Below, one piece after another: positions 26,928 through 37,803 of a DNA stretch of 64,000 nucleotides. The translations under genes were made by a program, and so were the position numbers. The notes under the pieces were generated by a model. The model searched no databases. It had not been told where the DNA came from and saw only the letters and a list, made by a program, of their open reading frames with translations. The stretch's first letter is position 1; each line of letters opens with the position of its first letter. Origin of the DNA: Alphaproteobacteria bacterium UBA3612 (GTDB lineage: Bacteria; Pseudomonadota; Alphaproteobacteria; Sphingomonadales; Sphingomonadaceae); the NCBI GenBank assembly GCA_002375465.1, contig DFLT01000015.1, positions 93,080 to 157,079 of the forward strand, in the 5' to 3' direction.

Positions 26928-27860
26928 ATGCAGAAGAAAGAGCCTTCCGCCCCCTATCGGATCGGTACGCGCGGATCCCCGCTGGCGCTGGCGCAGGCGC
27001 GCATGGTTGCCGCCGCCCTCCCGGGGGAGAGTCAGCTTGTCAAGGTCAGGACCGCAGGTGACCGCGAACAGACGCGCCCGATCGCCGCCATTGGCGGGAA
27101 GGGGGTCTGGACGGCGGAGCTGGAACGGCAATTGCTGGCCGGCGAGATCGACATGGCCGTTCATTCCATGAAGGATGTGGAAAGCGAGCGTCCGGGCGGC
27201 CTGACCATCGCGGCCATGTTACCCCGCGCCGATGTGCGGGATCGCATGGTGGGGGCCGCCGGGCTGCATGCCCTTAGCGAGGGGATGGTGATCGGCACTT
27301 CGTCTCCGCGCCGGGCGGCGCAGCTGCTTCGGAATTATCCGTATCTGAAGATCGTGCCCATTCGTGGGAATGTCGCCACGCGCCTCGCAAAGCTGGAAGC
27401 GGGAGAGGCGGATGCGACCTTGCTTGCGGCGGCGGGGCTCGACAGGCTGGGGCACGGCGATGTCGGAACGGCAATCGGCACCGACGAAATGCTACCGGCG
27501 CCAGGTCAGGGGGCGATCGGCATCGAGGTGCGTGCCGACAGGACGGACCTTCGCGAGGTGCTGGCGTCGATTTCCGATCCTGACACCTATATCGCCGTAT
27601 CGGCGGAACGCGCATTCGCGCTGGCGCTCGGCGGGTCCTGCGATAGCCCGGTGGCGGCGCTGGCTATGCGGGACGGACAGGAGTTTCTGTTGCGCGCCGA
27701 AATCCTGACCGAGGATGGCCGGATTGACCGCAGGGGTGAAACGCGGTTTGCCGCCGACGCGCCGCGCGCCGTTCCGACAGAGGCCGGCGCGGCGCTCGGC
27801 CGTAACCTGTTGGCACAGGCACCGCCCGAACTTGCCGCACTGTTTTCTGGCGCGGCATGA
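26928..27860 (+). CDS. hemC: Porphobilinogen deaminase (hydroxymethylbilane synthase)
   Basis: Polymerises four porphobilinogens to hydroxymethylbilane in haem synthesis. The 310-residue product shows YRIGTRGSPLALAQARMVAA, the substrate-binding arginines in VIGTSSPRRAAQLLRNYPYL, and the dipyrromethane-cofactor cysteine in GGSCDSPVAALA. The ATG at 26928 is the family-like start; the open frame from 26892 adds 12 unrelated residues. Its last bases overlap hemD (ATGA). It is the first gene of hemC-hemD-mitofilin-hemY. Confidence 0.96.
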   Translation: MQKKEPSAPYRIGTRGSPLALAQARMVAAALPGESQLVKVRTAGDREQTRPIAAIGGKGVWTAELERQLLAGEIDMAVHSMKDVESERPGGLTIAAMLPRADVRDRMVGAAGLHALSEGMVIGTSSPRRAAQLLRNYPYLKIVPIRGNVATRLAKLEAGEADATLLAAAGLDRLGHGDVGTAIGTDEMLPAPGQGAIGIEVRADRTDLREVLASISDPDTYIAVSAERAFALALGGSCDSPVAALAMRDGQEFLLRAEILTEDGRIDRRGETRFAADAPRAVPTEAGAALGRNLLAQAPPELAALFSGAA

Positions 27861-28531
27861 AAGTTCTGATCACCCGGCCACCGGACCAGGCGGAACGGTC
27901 GCGCGCCCGCCTGACGGCAATGGGGCATGAGGTAATCGTCTCGCCGCTGCTCAGGATCGTGCGGCGCCTGTGGCAGCCGCCGGTAGAACAGCCAGAGGCG
28001 ATCCTGATCAGCAGCGCCAATGCTGTGCTGGCCCCCATTCCGGCTGGGCTGTTGGGTGTTCGGGTTCTTGCGATGGGCCGCGCCACCGCCGCTGCCGCAG
28101 AGAAGGCGGGCTTTACTGATGTCCACAGTCTCGAGGCGCGGGGCGCAAGCGAGCTCTACCGCATGGCGCAGCAAAGCGGGCTGACCCGTGTTCTTCATAT
28201 TTGCGGTCGCGACCTGACCCAGTTCGAACCTCCGAAAGGATTAAGGGCGCAGCAGGTCATTACCTATGCTGCGGACCCGCAGCCGCTTTCCGGGGAGGCG
28301 GCGGCGTCACTGCTGGATGGCAAGGTCGACGTGTCGCTTCTTTATTCGACGCGCTCGGCAGCGACCTTCGTGGCCGAATTTGACCGGATCGGCGCTGACC
28401 GTGCACGCCTTGATCTGGCGCTGATCGGTCCTGCAGTGGCACCAGCAGCGGGTTCTGGCTGGCGGGCGGTCGAAATCGCGGATAAACCCGATGAAGACGC
28501 CCTCTTTGCCGTGGCAGGCCTGTTGTCCTAG
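27857..28531 (+). CDS. hemD: Uroporphyrinogen-III synthase
   Basis: Cyclises hydroxymethylbilane to uroporphyrinogen III. This family is poorly conserved in sequence. The 224-residue length, the start MKVLITRPPDQAERSRARLT and the internal LISSANAV and VSLLYSTRSAATFVAEFDRI are characteristic, and its position directly after hemC (4-base ATGA overlap) makes the assignment safe. It is soluble and without transmembrane segments. Confidence 0.93.
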   Translation: MKVLITRPPDQAERSRARLTAMGHEVIVSPLLRIVRRLWQPPVEQPEAILISSANAVLAPIPAGLLGVRVLAMGRATAAAAEKAGFTDVHSLEARGASELYRMAQQSGLTRVLHICGRDLTQFEPPKGLRAQQVITYAADPQPLSGEAAASLLDGKVDVSLLYSTRSAATFVAEFDRIGADRARLDLALIGPAVAPAAGSGWRAVEIADKPDEDALFAVAGLLS

Positions 28532-28563
28532 AGAGAGAGAGGCAAGCCGGTAGGAGCGGGGCG

Positions 28564-29685
28564 ATGGACGATAATAACAAAACCGATGCAGCCAGACAGT
28601 CCGAAGCGGAGCGTGCGCCGGATGAAGGCCGGGCCGCATTACCCTGGTTCATGGTCATCGCGCTGCTGTTTTTCAGCCTGGGAATGATCGCCAATCCGTG
28701 GTTCGAGCGTGAAGTCCGCAGCCGCCTGCCGTGGGTGGGACAGGAAGCGGATTTGGGCAGTGTCTCCGCGCGCCTCAATTCGCAGGACAGCGAAATCGCG
28801 CAGCTGGAGACGCGGGTTGCAAGCCTGGAACGCCGCGCACCGCCTTCGGATGAGGAGGACGATGGCGGATCGCAAGCGGAAAGATCCGGAACGCGAGAAG
28901 GGCCGCGCGCTCTTAATGATCCCGTGCTGCCTCAGCTGTCGGCCAGCCTGAATACGGACCGAATTGTTCGCATTGAAAGTCGCATCGAAGCAGTCAATCG
29001 GGAGCAGAGCGCCTTGGACGGCCGCGTGGACAATCTATCGGCTGAGGTGGCTGGCTTGACCGTCCGGGTTCAGGATTCCCGCGGCGAGGCGGCCAGCCGG
29101 ATGGCTGAGGCGGAGCGGCTGGCCGGTGACGCCCGGGCGGTGTTGCTGCTTGGCCGTGCGCGAACACTGTTCGATTCCGCCGAGCCGCTGGGCGTTGTCG
29201 GCCCCGCCCTGCAGGCAGCGCTCGATCCAAGTGCCGGCGAGATGATCGATCAGCTTGCCGCGGGCATGCGGGAACTCGTTGGCCCAGAGCAATTGCGCCG
29301 TCGTTTCGAGCGCTTGAAACCTGCCCTGCTGGGGTCTGCGGAAGAGGCCTCCAGCCAGAGCTTTTGGGAGCGTACCAAGGCAAGCATCGCCGATATTTTC
29401 ACCATCCGCCGGTCGGGCGCGGAAGACCCGGGTACGGAAAATGAACGGATTGTCGCGCGCATATCCGAATCGCTGGATCAGGGGGATATCGAGACGGCCG
29501 TGCGCGCCTTTGCGACCCTGCCCGAATCGGTGCGCCAGCAGGGCGCGCGCTGGTGGATCGACGCGGCGAATTACGTGCGCACCGAGCAGCTGCTGGATCG
29601 GCTGGAATCGCGTATCGTTTCGCCCCCTACCGCCACGCAGCGGCGGGGCGATAATTCCGACTCTTCTGAATCGGAATCGCTCTGA
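28564..29685 (+). CDS. Mitofilin (Mic60)-like inner-membrane protein
   Basis: A 373-residue protein with a short cytoplasmic N-terminus, one transmembrane helix at about residues 27-45 (LPWFMVIALLFFSLGMIANP), a periplasmic coiled-coil stretch (SARLNSQDSEIAQLETRVAS and RIESRIEAVNREQSALDGRV) and a C-terminal mitofilin-type domain (LLGRARTLFDSAEPLGVVGP, ARWWIDAANYVRTEQLLDRL). Alphaproteobacterial Mic60 homologues are known to sit in haem clusters and to shape intracytoplasmic or outer-membrane contacts. Its place between hemD and hemY agrees with that. It may also be annotated simply as a HemX-like protein. The tail is serine-rich and acidic. Confidence 0.82.
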   Translation: MDDNNKTDAARQSEAERAPDEGRAALPWFMVIALLFFSLGMIANPWFEREVRSRLPWVGQEADLGSVSARLNSQDSEIAQLETRVASLERRAPPSDEEDDGGSQAERSGTREGPRALNDPVLPQLSASLNTDRIVRIESRIEAVNREQSALDGRVDNLSAEVAGLTVRVQDSRGEAASRMAEAERLAGDARAVLLLGRARTLFDSAEPLGVVGPALQAALDPSAGEMIDQLAAGMRELVGPEQLRRRFERLKPALLGSAEEASSQSFWERTKASIADIFTIRRSGAEDPGTENERIVARISESLDQGDIETAVRAFATLPESVRQQGARWWIDAANYVRTEQLLDRLESRIVSPPTATQRRGDNSDSSESESL

Positions 29686-29714
29686 CACGCAGGGTCATCA
29701 TCGTCGCGCTGGTA

Positions 29715-30917
29715 ATGGTACTGGCGCTTGGCGCCGCGCTCGCGGCGAACGTGCCCGGCCTTGTCGAGGTGGAATGGTTTGGCTGGCACGTCGCCTTCCA
29801 CCCCGTCTGGCTGGTCGTGGCGCTGGCGCTGTTCTGGTGCGTCACACATATTGCTCGCCGGGCGTGGAACTGGCTGCGCTGGAAATCCGGACTGTTCGGC
29901 CCGGCGCGCACGCTGAGGCGGCAACGAGCGGCACTGGGCAATGCCAGCGCGGCGCTGGCGGCGCTGGTCTTTGGGCAGGAGGAACGCGCTGCGACGCTGG
30001 CAGGCGACGCGCTGAAGAGCGATCCCACCAATGTCATGGCACGGGCAGTGGCGGCGATGACAGGCGACGAGGCGCGCATCGAGCAACTGGATCAGGATCG
30101 CGCAACAAAACCGCTGGCGGCCCTGGCGCGGCTGCGAACGTCGCCGGGTGTCAGCGCTGCCGAGCAGGCGACGCTGGTCGCACCGGCAAGTCCCGTCGCA
30201 TGGCGCGCCGTCGTTGAGGAAAGTGCGCGGGCGGGGGACTTTGCCGGGGCGCTAACCGCCCTGCCAAAATGGCGCGCGCTGGATGACGAAGCGGAGCGGC
30301 TTGGCAGCTGGATCGAAGCAGCGCTGCGAACAGGAGCGGCAGACGCCGAATTGGACGAGGAGCCCGCCCGCGCGGAGCTTGCCCGCGCGCTGAAGGCGGA
30401 GCCGCGCTTCGCACCGGCGGCAACAAGACTGGCCCTGTTTGCGGAGGAGGCACCCGACGTTTCCGCCGCCGAGCGTGCAGCGGAAAGCGTGTGGTCTGTG
30501 CAGCCGACGCCGCAACTGGGCCGCGCCTATGCGGAGCTTTATCCGCTGGAGACGGACAGCGACCGGCTGGCACGCCTGCAGCGCCTGGCCGAGCAAAATC
30601 CTAAGCATCCGGACAGCCTGTTGCTGGTGGGCGAAGCGGCCCTGATGGCCGGCGATCCGTCCCTGGCGCTGGATTCGGTCGTCCCCTTGCTTGAGACCCC
30701 GCCTGTGCGGCTGCGCGCCGCCGCCATTGCGCTGGAGGCATATCGGCGGCTGGGAATGGAGCCGGCAATGGGCGCGGCATGGCTGGATGCCGCAGCGACA
30801 GGCGCGCCGGGTCTGAGGTGGCAATGCACGAATTGCCGGACCCAGACGGTCGACTGGGTGCTGGAATGTCCGAATTGCCGCCATGTCGGACTCATGCTGC
30901 CCGAAACCGCCATCTGA
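29715..30917 (+). CDS. hemY: HemY-like TPR membrane protein with C-terminal zinc ribbon
   Basis: About 400 residues: two N-terminal membrane segments (MVLALGAALAAN and FHPVWLVVALALFWCVTHIA) framing the HemY_N signature VPGLVEVEWFGWHVAF, then a long alanine-rich TPR-like helical region. The last 35 residues carry two CxxC pairs (WQCTNCRTQ and LECPNCRHVG), a rubredoxin-like metal-binding ribbon similar in layout to that of LapB. The role of HemY in haem synthesis is undefined; it probably acts as a scaffold. The first ATG is at 29715, but the first membrane helix would then be short. The frame is open back to 29670, and a CTG at 29682 overlapping the mitofilin stop would give a full helix. Confidence 0.85.
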   Translation: MVLALGAALAANVPGLVEVEWFGWHVAFHPVWLVVALALFWCVTHIARRAWNWLRWKSGLFGPARTLRRQRAALGNASAALAALVFGQEERAATLAGDALKSDPTNVMARAVAAMTGDEARIEQLDQDRATKPLAALARLRTSPGVSAAEQATLVAPASPVAWRAVVEESARAGDFAGALTALPKWRALDDEAERLGSWIEAALRTGAADAELDEEPARAELARALKAEPRFAPAATRLALFAEEAPDVSAAERAAESVWSVQPTPQLGRAYAELYPLETDSDRLARLQRLAEQNPKHPDSLLLVGEAALMAGDPSLALDSVVPLLETPPVRLRAAAIALEAYRRLGMEPAMGAAWLDAAATGAPGLRWQCTNCRTQTVDWVLECPNCRHVGLMLPETAI

Positions 30918-31113
30918 CAGCGGCGTGCGCGCCGTGGGGGCGAATATGTCCTGAGCGCGCTTCTCGCTCAATTAGTCGCCGAAAACGGACAGGCGCGAAA
31001 GCGGACAAGCGGACACTCAGCGCGCGTGTGCGCGGGCGCCCGCGCGCGAGGCGCGTAAGGTGCCGGGCTAACTGCTTGAATTGATAAGGAAGTAGCGGGA
31101 ATTGTGCGCGGCG

Positions 31114-31163
31114 AAATCCTATTTCGCAACCCGCGCCAATTGGGCGACTGTCGAATAGGATTT
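31114..31163. repeat. Inverted repeat with 10-bp perfect arms
   Basis: AAATCCTATT (31114-31123) and AATAGGATTT (31154-31163) are perfectly complementary; pairing extends two more bases past a single bulged T. A small inner palindrome (CGCCAATTGGGCG) sits in the loop. It could be a two-way terminator between hemY and atpC or a small structured RNA. Confidence 0.5.
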
Positions 31164-31232
31164 GCCTGTGGCGGTACGGCAACGAAACTGTCCGGTTCGT
31201 GTCCGGTTTGGCTGTCGGCCCGGAGTGCGGGC

Positions 31233-31253
31233 CCGCCCCTCGGTAGGGGGCGG
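31233..31253 (-). terminator. Possible terminator hairpin after atpC
   Basis: CCGCCCCT and AGGGGGCGG pair around a CGGT loop 7 bases past the atpC stop. There is no T-tract on either side, so it may be only a 3'-end stabiliser of the atp mRNA. Confidence 0.35.
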
Positions 31254-31259
31254 CGGGGC

Positions 31260-31661
31260 TTAGTTTGCAGCGGCCTCGCGCTTGGCAACCAGAACGGCCA
31301 GCTTCTTTTCAGCCAGCTCGCGGTGGGCATCGTCGGGTGCCGCGCGTACTTCCGCTTCCGCTGCGGCGATCTTTTCGGACAGGCCGGCTACATCGATATT
31401 GGCGACAGGCTGTGCATGTTCGGCAAGGATGGTGAGGCCCTTGTCCGTCACCTCGGCAAAGCCGCCCTCGATAAAGATGCGCTCTGCACCGGAAGAGGTG
31501 GTTTCATAGACGTCGATGGCGCCGGGACGGATCGTGGACATGAAGGGGGCGTGGCCCTCCAATACGGCAAAGTCGCCCTCTGAACCGGGAACGACGACCT
31601 GATGCACGTCGCCGGAGCGAAGCTGCTTCTCGGGGCTGACGAGTTCGAATTGAAGTGTCAT
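31260..31661 (-). CDS. atpC: F1-ATP synthase epsilon subunit
   Basis: Epsilon subunit of the F1 sector, which couples the gamma rotor to the c-ring and can inhibit ATP hydrolysis. The 133-residue product starts MTLQFELVSPEKQLRSGDVH and contains the conserved VVVPGSEGDFAVLEGHAPFM and IFIEGGFAEVTDKGLTILAE. The C-terminal helical part is shorter than in E. coli. It is the last gene of atpH-A-G-D-C, 121 bases after atpD, with a REP-like palindrome in the gap. Confidence 0.95.
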   Translation of the reverse strand: MTLQFELVSPEKQLRSGDVHQVVVPGSEGDFAVLEGHAPFMSTIRPGAIDVYETTSSGAERIFIEGGFAEVTDKGLTILAEHAQPVANIDVAGLSEKIAAAEAEVRAAPDDAHRELAEKKLAVLVAKREAAAN

Positions 31662-31682
31662 ATCAGTTCAGTCACCTAAATC

Positions 31683-31707
31683 GTCATCCCGGCGGCGCCG
31701 GGATCCA
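31683..31707. repeat. REP-like palindrome, copy 1 (atpD-atpC gap)
   Basis: GTCATCCCGGC-GGC-GCCGGGATCCA forms an inverted repeat. The same core recurs at 34159-34184 in the atpG-atpA gap and in decayed form at 55448-55466, suggesting a dispersed extragenic palindrome family. Confidence 0.65.
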
Positions 31708-31782
31708 GTTCTGTACAGCTTTCCCTGTCCGACGGCGCGGCAGGGGCGCCCCGACATTTGCCGGGGCGCCGGTCCTTTTGCC

Positions 31783-33237
<1,455 letters not shown>

Positions 33238-33254
33238 GGTTCGTTCCTCAGCCT

Positions 33255-34133
33255 CTACAGCGCTTCAGCGCCGGAAATAATTTCGACGAGTTCGGTCGTG
33301 ATGACGGCCTGCCTCGTGCGGTTATACTGGATGGTCAGATCGTTGATCAGGTCGCCGGCATTGCGCGTGGCATTGTCCATCGCCGTCATCGACGCGCCCT
33401 GTTCCGATGCGCCGTTTTCCAGCAACCCCTTGAAGATCTGAACCGCGATATTGCGGGGCAGAAGGTCGTCCAGGATCGCTTCCTCCGACGGTTCGTACTC
33501 GATGGCGCCGGTGGCCGCGCCCTCGTCCGCGTGACTGTCGACGGGGACCGGGATGATCTGCTGTTCGGTCGGGACCTGCACCAGCGCGGATTTGAACTGG
33601 CTGTAATAAAGCTGTGCCACGTCGAATTCGCCTGCCTCGAACCGCAGGGCGATGTCGTTCGCGATGGCGCGGGCATAATTGAAATCAGGATCCTTGATAT
33701 CGCTGAAATCCTGAAAGTGGACGATCATGTCGGGATAGAGGCGGCGGATGACCGCGCGGCCCTTCTTTCCGAGCAGATAGAATTTGACGGTCTTTCCCGC
33801 GGCGATCAGGCGATCGGCGGTTTCCCGCGCCTTCTTGACGATGTTCGCGTTGAACGCACCGGCAAGGCCGCGATCCGATGTAGCGATGACCAGCAAATAG
33901 GTGTCGGTCTTGCCCGTGCCGACCAGAAGCGGTGAAGCTTCGGGACCAGGCACGACGCGGCTGCCGAGGGAGGCCATGACGGACTCCATCTTTTCGGCAT
34001 AGGGGCGCGCCTGTTCGACACGCTCCTGCGCGCGGCGCAGCTTTGCCGCGGCGACCATCTTTTTCGCCTTCGTGATCTTCTGGGTCGATTTGACCGAGGT
34101 GATCCGGTTTTTCAGGTCTTTGAGGCTGGCCAT
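33255..34133 (-). CDS. atpG: F1-ATP synthase gamma subunit
   Basis: Central rotor shaft of F1. The 292-residue product starts MASLKDLKNRITSVKSTQKI and ends with the conserved MTAMDNATRNAGDLINDLTI and RQAVITTELVEIISGAEAL, the two coiled-coil helices inserted into the alpha3beta3 ring. The middle holds the Rossmann-like domain (LLVIATSDRGLAGAFNANIV). It is separated from atpA by 121 bases that include a REP-like palindrome and a second hairpin, wider than the other gaps in this operon. Confidence 0.97.
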   Translation of the reverse strand: MASLKDLKNRITSVKSTQKITKAKKMVAAAKLRRAQERVEQARPYAEKMESVMASLGSRVVPGPEASPLLVGTGKTDTYLLVIATSDRGLAGAFNANIVKKARETADRLIAAGKTVKFYLLGKKGRAVIRRLYPDMIVHFQDFSDIKDPDFNYARAIANDIALRFEAGEFDVAQLYYSQFKSALVQVPTEQQIIPVPVDSHADEGAATGAIEYEPSEEAILDDLLPRNIAVQIFKGLLENGASEQGASMTAMDNATRNAGDLINDLTIQYNRTRQAVITTELVEIISGAEAL

Positions 34134-34158
34134 GTGGCTTTGGTCTCTTTTTCCTAGG

Positions 34159-34184
34159 CGTCATCCCGGCAACGGCCGGGATCC
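34159..34184. repeat. REP-like palindrome, copy 2 (atpG-atpA gap)
   Basis: CGTCATCCCGGC-AAC-GGCCGGGATCCA shares its arms with the copy at 31683-31707. Directly next to it (34201-34243) is a second, unrelated inverted repeat with arms near CCGGGCGACCGC and GCGGTCGCCGG. Confidence 0.65.
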
Positions 34185-34200
34185 AAAACTTGCAATCTCA

Positions 34201-34243
34201 TCCGGGCGACCGCGCCGGCGACGGACACCGGCGGTCGCCGGAT
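34201..34243. repeat. G+C-rich inverted repeat in atpA-atpG gap
   Basis: Arms TCCGGGCGACCGC..GCCGG and CCGGC..GGTCGCCGGA fold into a long hairpin just 12 bases after the atpA stop. No T-tract follows on the minus strand, so it may tune the relative amounts of the atpA and atpG messages by mRNA stability rather than end transcription. Confidence 0.5.
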
Positions 34244-34254
34244 GAAGATCGACT

Positions 34255-35784
<1,530 letters not shown>

Positions 35785-35788
35785 GTTC

Positions 35789-36367
35789 TTATGCGCCTTT
35801 CATGGCCCGACCGATATTGTCGAGCTTGGTCTTCAAGGAGGAATCGATGAGGCGGCTGCCGACCTGAACGATCAGGCCGCCGAGGATGGAGGGGTCGACC
35901 TTCGTGTTGAGCGCGACGTCGCGATGGAAGCGTGCGCGCAGCACGGTCTTTACCGCGCCCTTCTGGTCTTCGGAAAGTTCATGGGCGCTGGTCACGTCCG
36001 CCGTGATCTCGCCACGCGCATTGGCCGCAAGCTGCCGATAATTGCGGACGATCACCGGCAGAGCCGACAGGCGGCGATTTTTTGACAATACGCCCAGGAA
36101 CTTCATCGTGACGGGATCGAGCTGCATCCTTTCGGCCACAGCCATCATGCCCTTTGCCGCCTGCTCGCGGCCCAGCACGGGCGAGGTGATGAGGGTGCGC
36201 AAATCAGCCGATTCGTCGAGCGCCTCCCGCAATTTCGCCAGAGAGGTTTCCACCGCATCCGCGGCATTCTGTTCGCGCGCAAGGTCAAAGAGGGCGGACG
36301 CATAACGTCCCCCAAGTCCGTGAACCATCGTCGCATTTGCGCTGTTATCAGTGCCTGCCGTTTGCAC
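35789..36367 (-). CDS. atpH: F1-ATP synthase delta subunit
   Basis: Delta subunit that joins the top of F1 to the peripheral stalk. The 192-residue product begins at GTG 36367 (QTAGTDNSANATMVHGLGGR) with GGA six bases upstream; a shorter start at ATG 36328 is possible. Conserved parts are GRYASALFDLAREQNAADAV and the C-terminal DPSILGGLIVQVGSRLIDSS. It is the first gene of atpHAGDC. As in most alphaproteobacteria, the Fo genes are elsewhere and not in this window. Confidence 0.94.
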   Translation of the reverse strand: MQTAGTDNSANATMVHGLGGRYASALFDLAREQNAADAVETSLAKLREALDESADLRTLITSPVLGREQAAKGMMAVAERMQLDPVTMKFLGVLSKNRRLSALPVIVRNYRQLAANARGEITADVTSAHELSEDQKGAVKTVLRARFHRDVALNTKVDPSILGGLIVQVGSRLIDSSLKTKLDNIGRAMKGA

Positions 36368-36534
36368 GCCGTGTCCGTTTCCGCCGAATCAGGGGATGAA
36401 TGTCGATTTGCCGTTCCCCGCACGTCAAAGTGCGGCGCGGAGGCGACTCCGTACCGGCGGGCTGCCGCTACCATGGTGATGGAAATGTTGCAAGGCGGCT
36501 TAGGCCTTGCACGCTGTTCGGATGCCGGACTGCG

Positions 36535-37161
36535 CTAGTTTTCCAGGCGCCGCGTCAGCTCCTTCAGCCGGGCATCGCGGCCGCAGCCGTCGCGGTAGAA
36601 GGAATAGCGCACGGGATTCTTCTTGTAATAATCCTGGTGATATTCCTCTGCCCGCCAGAAGGTCTTGGCAGCGATGATCTTCGTCGCGACAGGTTCGCCG
36701 AGTTTCTGCTGGACGCGCGCGAGGGAAGCCTCTGCGGCGCGGCGTTCTGCGGCATTGGCAGGGAAAATCGCGCTGACATAACTTTCGCCCTTGTCGCAGA
36801 ACTGGCCGCGATCATCGAGCGGATCGACATTTCGCCAGAAAATATCGAGCAGTTCGCCATAGCTGATGATGGCGGGATCGTAGCGGACGCTGACCGATTC
36901 GATGTGGCCCGTTCCCCCGGCGCCGACCTGTTCATAGGTCGGATTGCGGGTGGTGCCACCGGCATAGCCGGACACGACCTCCTTGACGCCGGGCACCTTC
37001 TCGAAATCGGCCTCGCCGCACCAGAAGCAGCCCATGGCGAAATATGCGCGGTCCATTTCGGCACTGCCGGACGAAGGTGCGCTGTCGCGGTCAGGTTCCT
37101 GAGCGGGTGCAGCGGATGCCACGAGCAGCGCGGCGGAGCAGAGCACGGCGGAAAGGCGCAT
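36535..37161 (-). CDS. msrA: Peptide methionine sulfoxide reductase A, exported
   Basis: Reduces S-methionine sulfoxide in oxidised proteins. The 208-residue precursor has a signal peptide (MRLSAVLCSAALLVASAAPA), so it should act in the periplasm. The catalytic cysteine lies in FAMGCFWCGEADFEKVPGVK. Further family marks are VSGYAGGTTRNPTYEQV and FWRAEEYHQDYYKKNP. Its ATG shares one base with the msrB stop, so the two are coupled. It ends about 170 bases upstream of atpH on the same strand. Confidence 0.95.
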   Translation of the reverse strand: MRLSAVLCSAALLVASAAPAQEPDRDSAPSSGSAEMDRAYFAMGCFWCGEADFEKVPGVKEVVSGYAGGTTRNPTYEQVGAGGTGHIESVSVRYDPAIISYGELLDIFWRNVDPLDDRGQFCDKGESYVSAIFPANAAERRAAEASLARVQQKLGEPVATKIIAAKTFWRAEEYHQDYYKKNPVRYSFYRDGCGRDARLKELTRRLEN

Positions 37162-37667
37162 CAGGCGTCCTTCTTCTTTGGTTTTGGCGTGAAATTGAGA
37201 GCAGCGCCGTTGATGCAGTGCCGCTTCCCGGTGGGCGGAGGACCATCATCGAAAATATGGCCCAGATGGCCGCCGCAATCGGCGCAATGCACCTCTGTCC
37301 GCAGCATTAGCAGGCTACGATCGGCGGATGTGCCGACAGCGCCCGCATCGGCGGGGGCGTAGAAACTGGGCCAGCCCGTTCCCGATTCGAATTTCGTGGC
37401 AGACGTGTAGACCTCATTGTCGCAGCCCGCGCAGGTAAAGACGCCGCGGCGCTTTTCTTCATTCAGGGGCGAGGTGAAGGCGCGTTCGGTGCCTGCCTCT
37501 CGCAGGATATAATATTCCTCCTCCGTCAGGCGGCATTTCCATTCGGCGTCCGAAAGGCTGACGCGGAAGCCTCCCCTTGCCGGTGACCCGGCGCGTACGA
37601 GGGGGCCGAACGACAGGGCCGCAGCCGCGCCAAAACCGCCATAAAGAAAGCCACGTTTGCTGATCAT
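37161..37667 (-). CDS. msrB: Peptide methionine sulfoxide reductase B, exported
   Basis: Reduces R-methionine sulfoxide. The 168-residue precursor carries two zinc CxxC pairs (FTCAGCDNEVY and HCADCGGHLGHIF) and the catalytic cysteine in KRHCINGAALNF. The N-terminus MISKRGFLYGGFGAAAALSF resembles a Tat signal but with KR instead of RR, so Tat or Sec export is open. The ATG at 37667 is preferred over 37679 and 37688 because GGAAAC stands 6 bases upstream. It forms a two-gene operon with msrA, giving repair of both sulfoxide isomers outside the cytoplasm. Confidence 0.94.
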   Translation of the reverse strand: MISKRGFLYGGFGAAAALSFGPLVRAGSPARGGFRVSLSDAEWKCRLTEEEYYILREAGTERAFTSPLNEEKRRGVFTCAGCDNEVYTSATKFESGTGWPSFYAPADAGAVGTSADRSLLMLRTEVHCADCGGHLGHIFDDGPPPTGKRHCINGAALNFTPKPKKKDA

Positions 37668-37803
37668 TTTCGTTTCCATACAGTCCAAATACGCATGAAC
37701 CCGCGATTTGGCCGGAGCCCGCGCGATATCGCCGCATGCTTTGTCTATACGAAATGAAGCGGGATCTGCCCCCGCATGGCTCCTGTGCGGGGCGGCAGGA
37801 GAC

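Larger units (their letters stand above)
30918..31259. other. Intergenic region between convergent hemY and atpC
   Basis: No gene is seen in these 342 bases. The stretch holds very G+C-rich repeats of CGGACA and GCGCGC words (30980-31050), an inverted repeat at 31114-31163 and a hairpin next to atpC at 31233-31253. It lies between two convergent operons, so terminators are the expected content. Confidence 0.5.
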
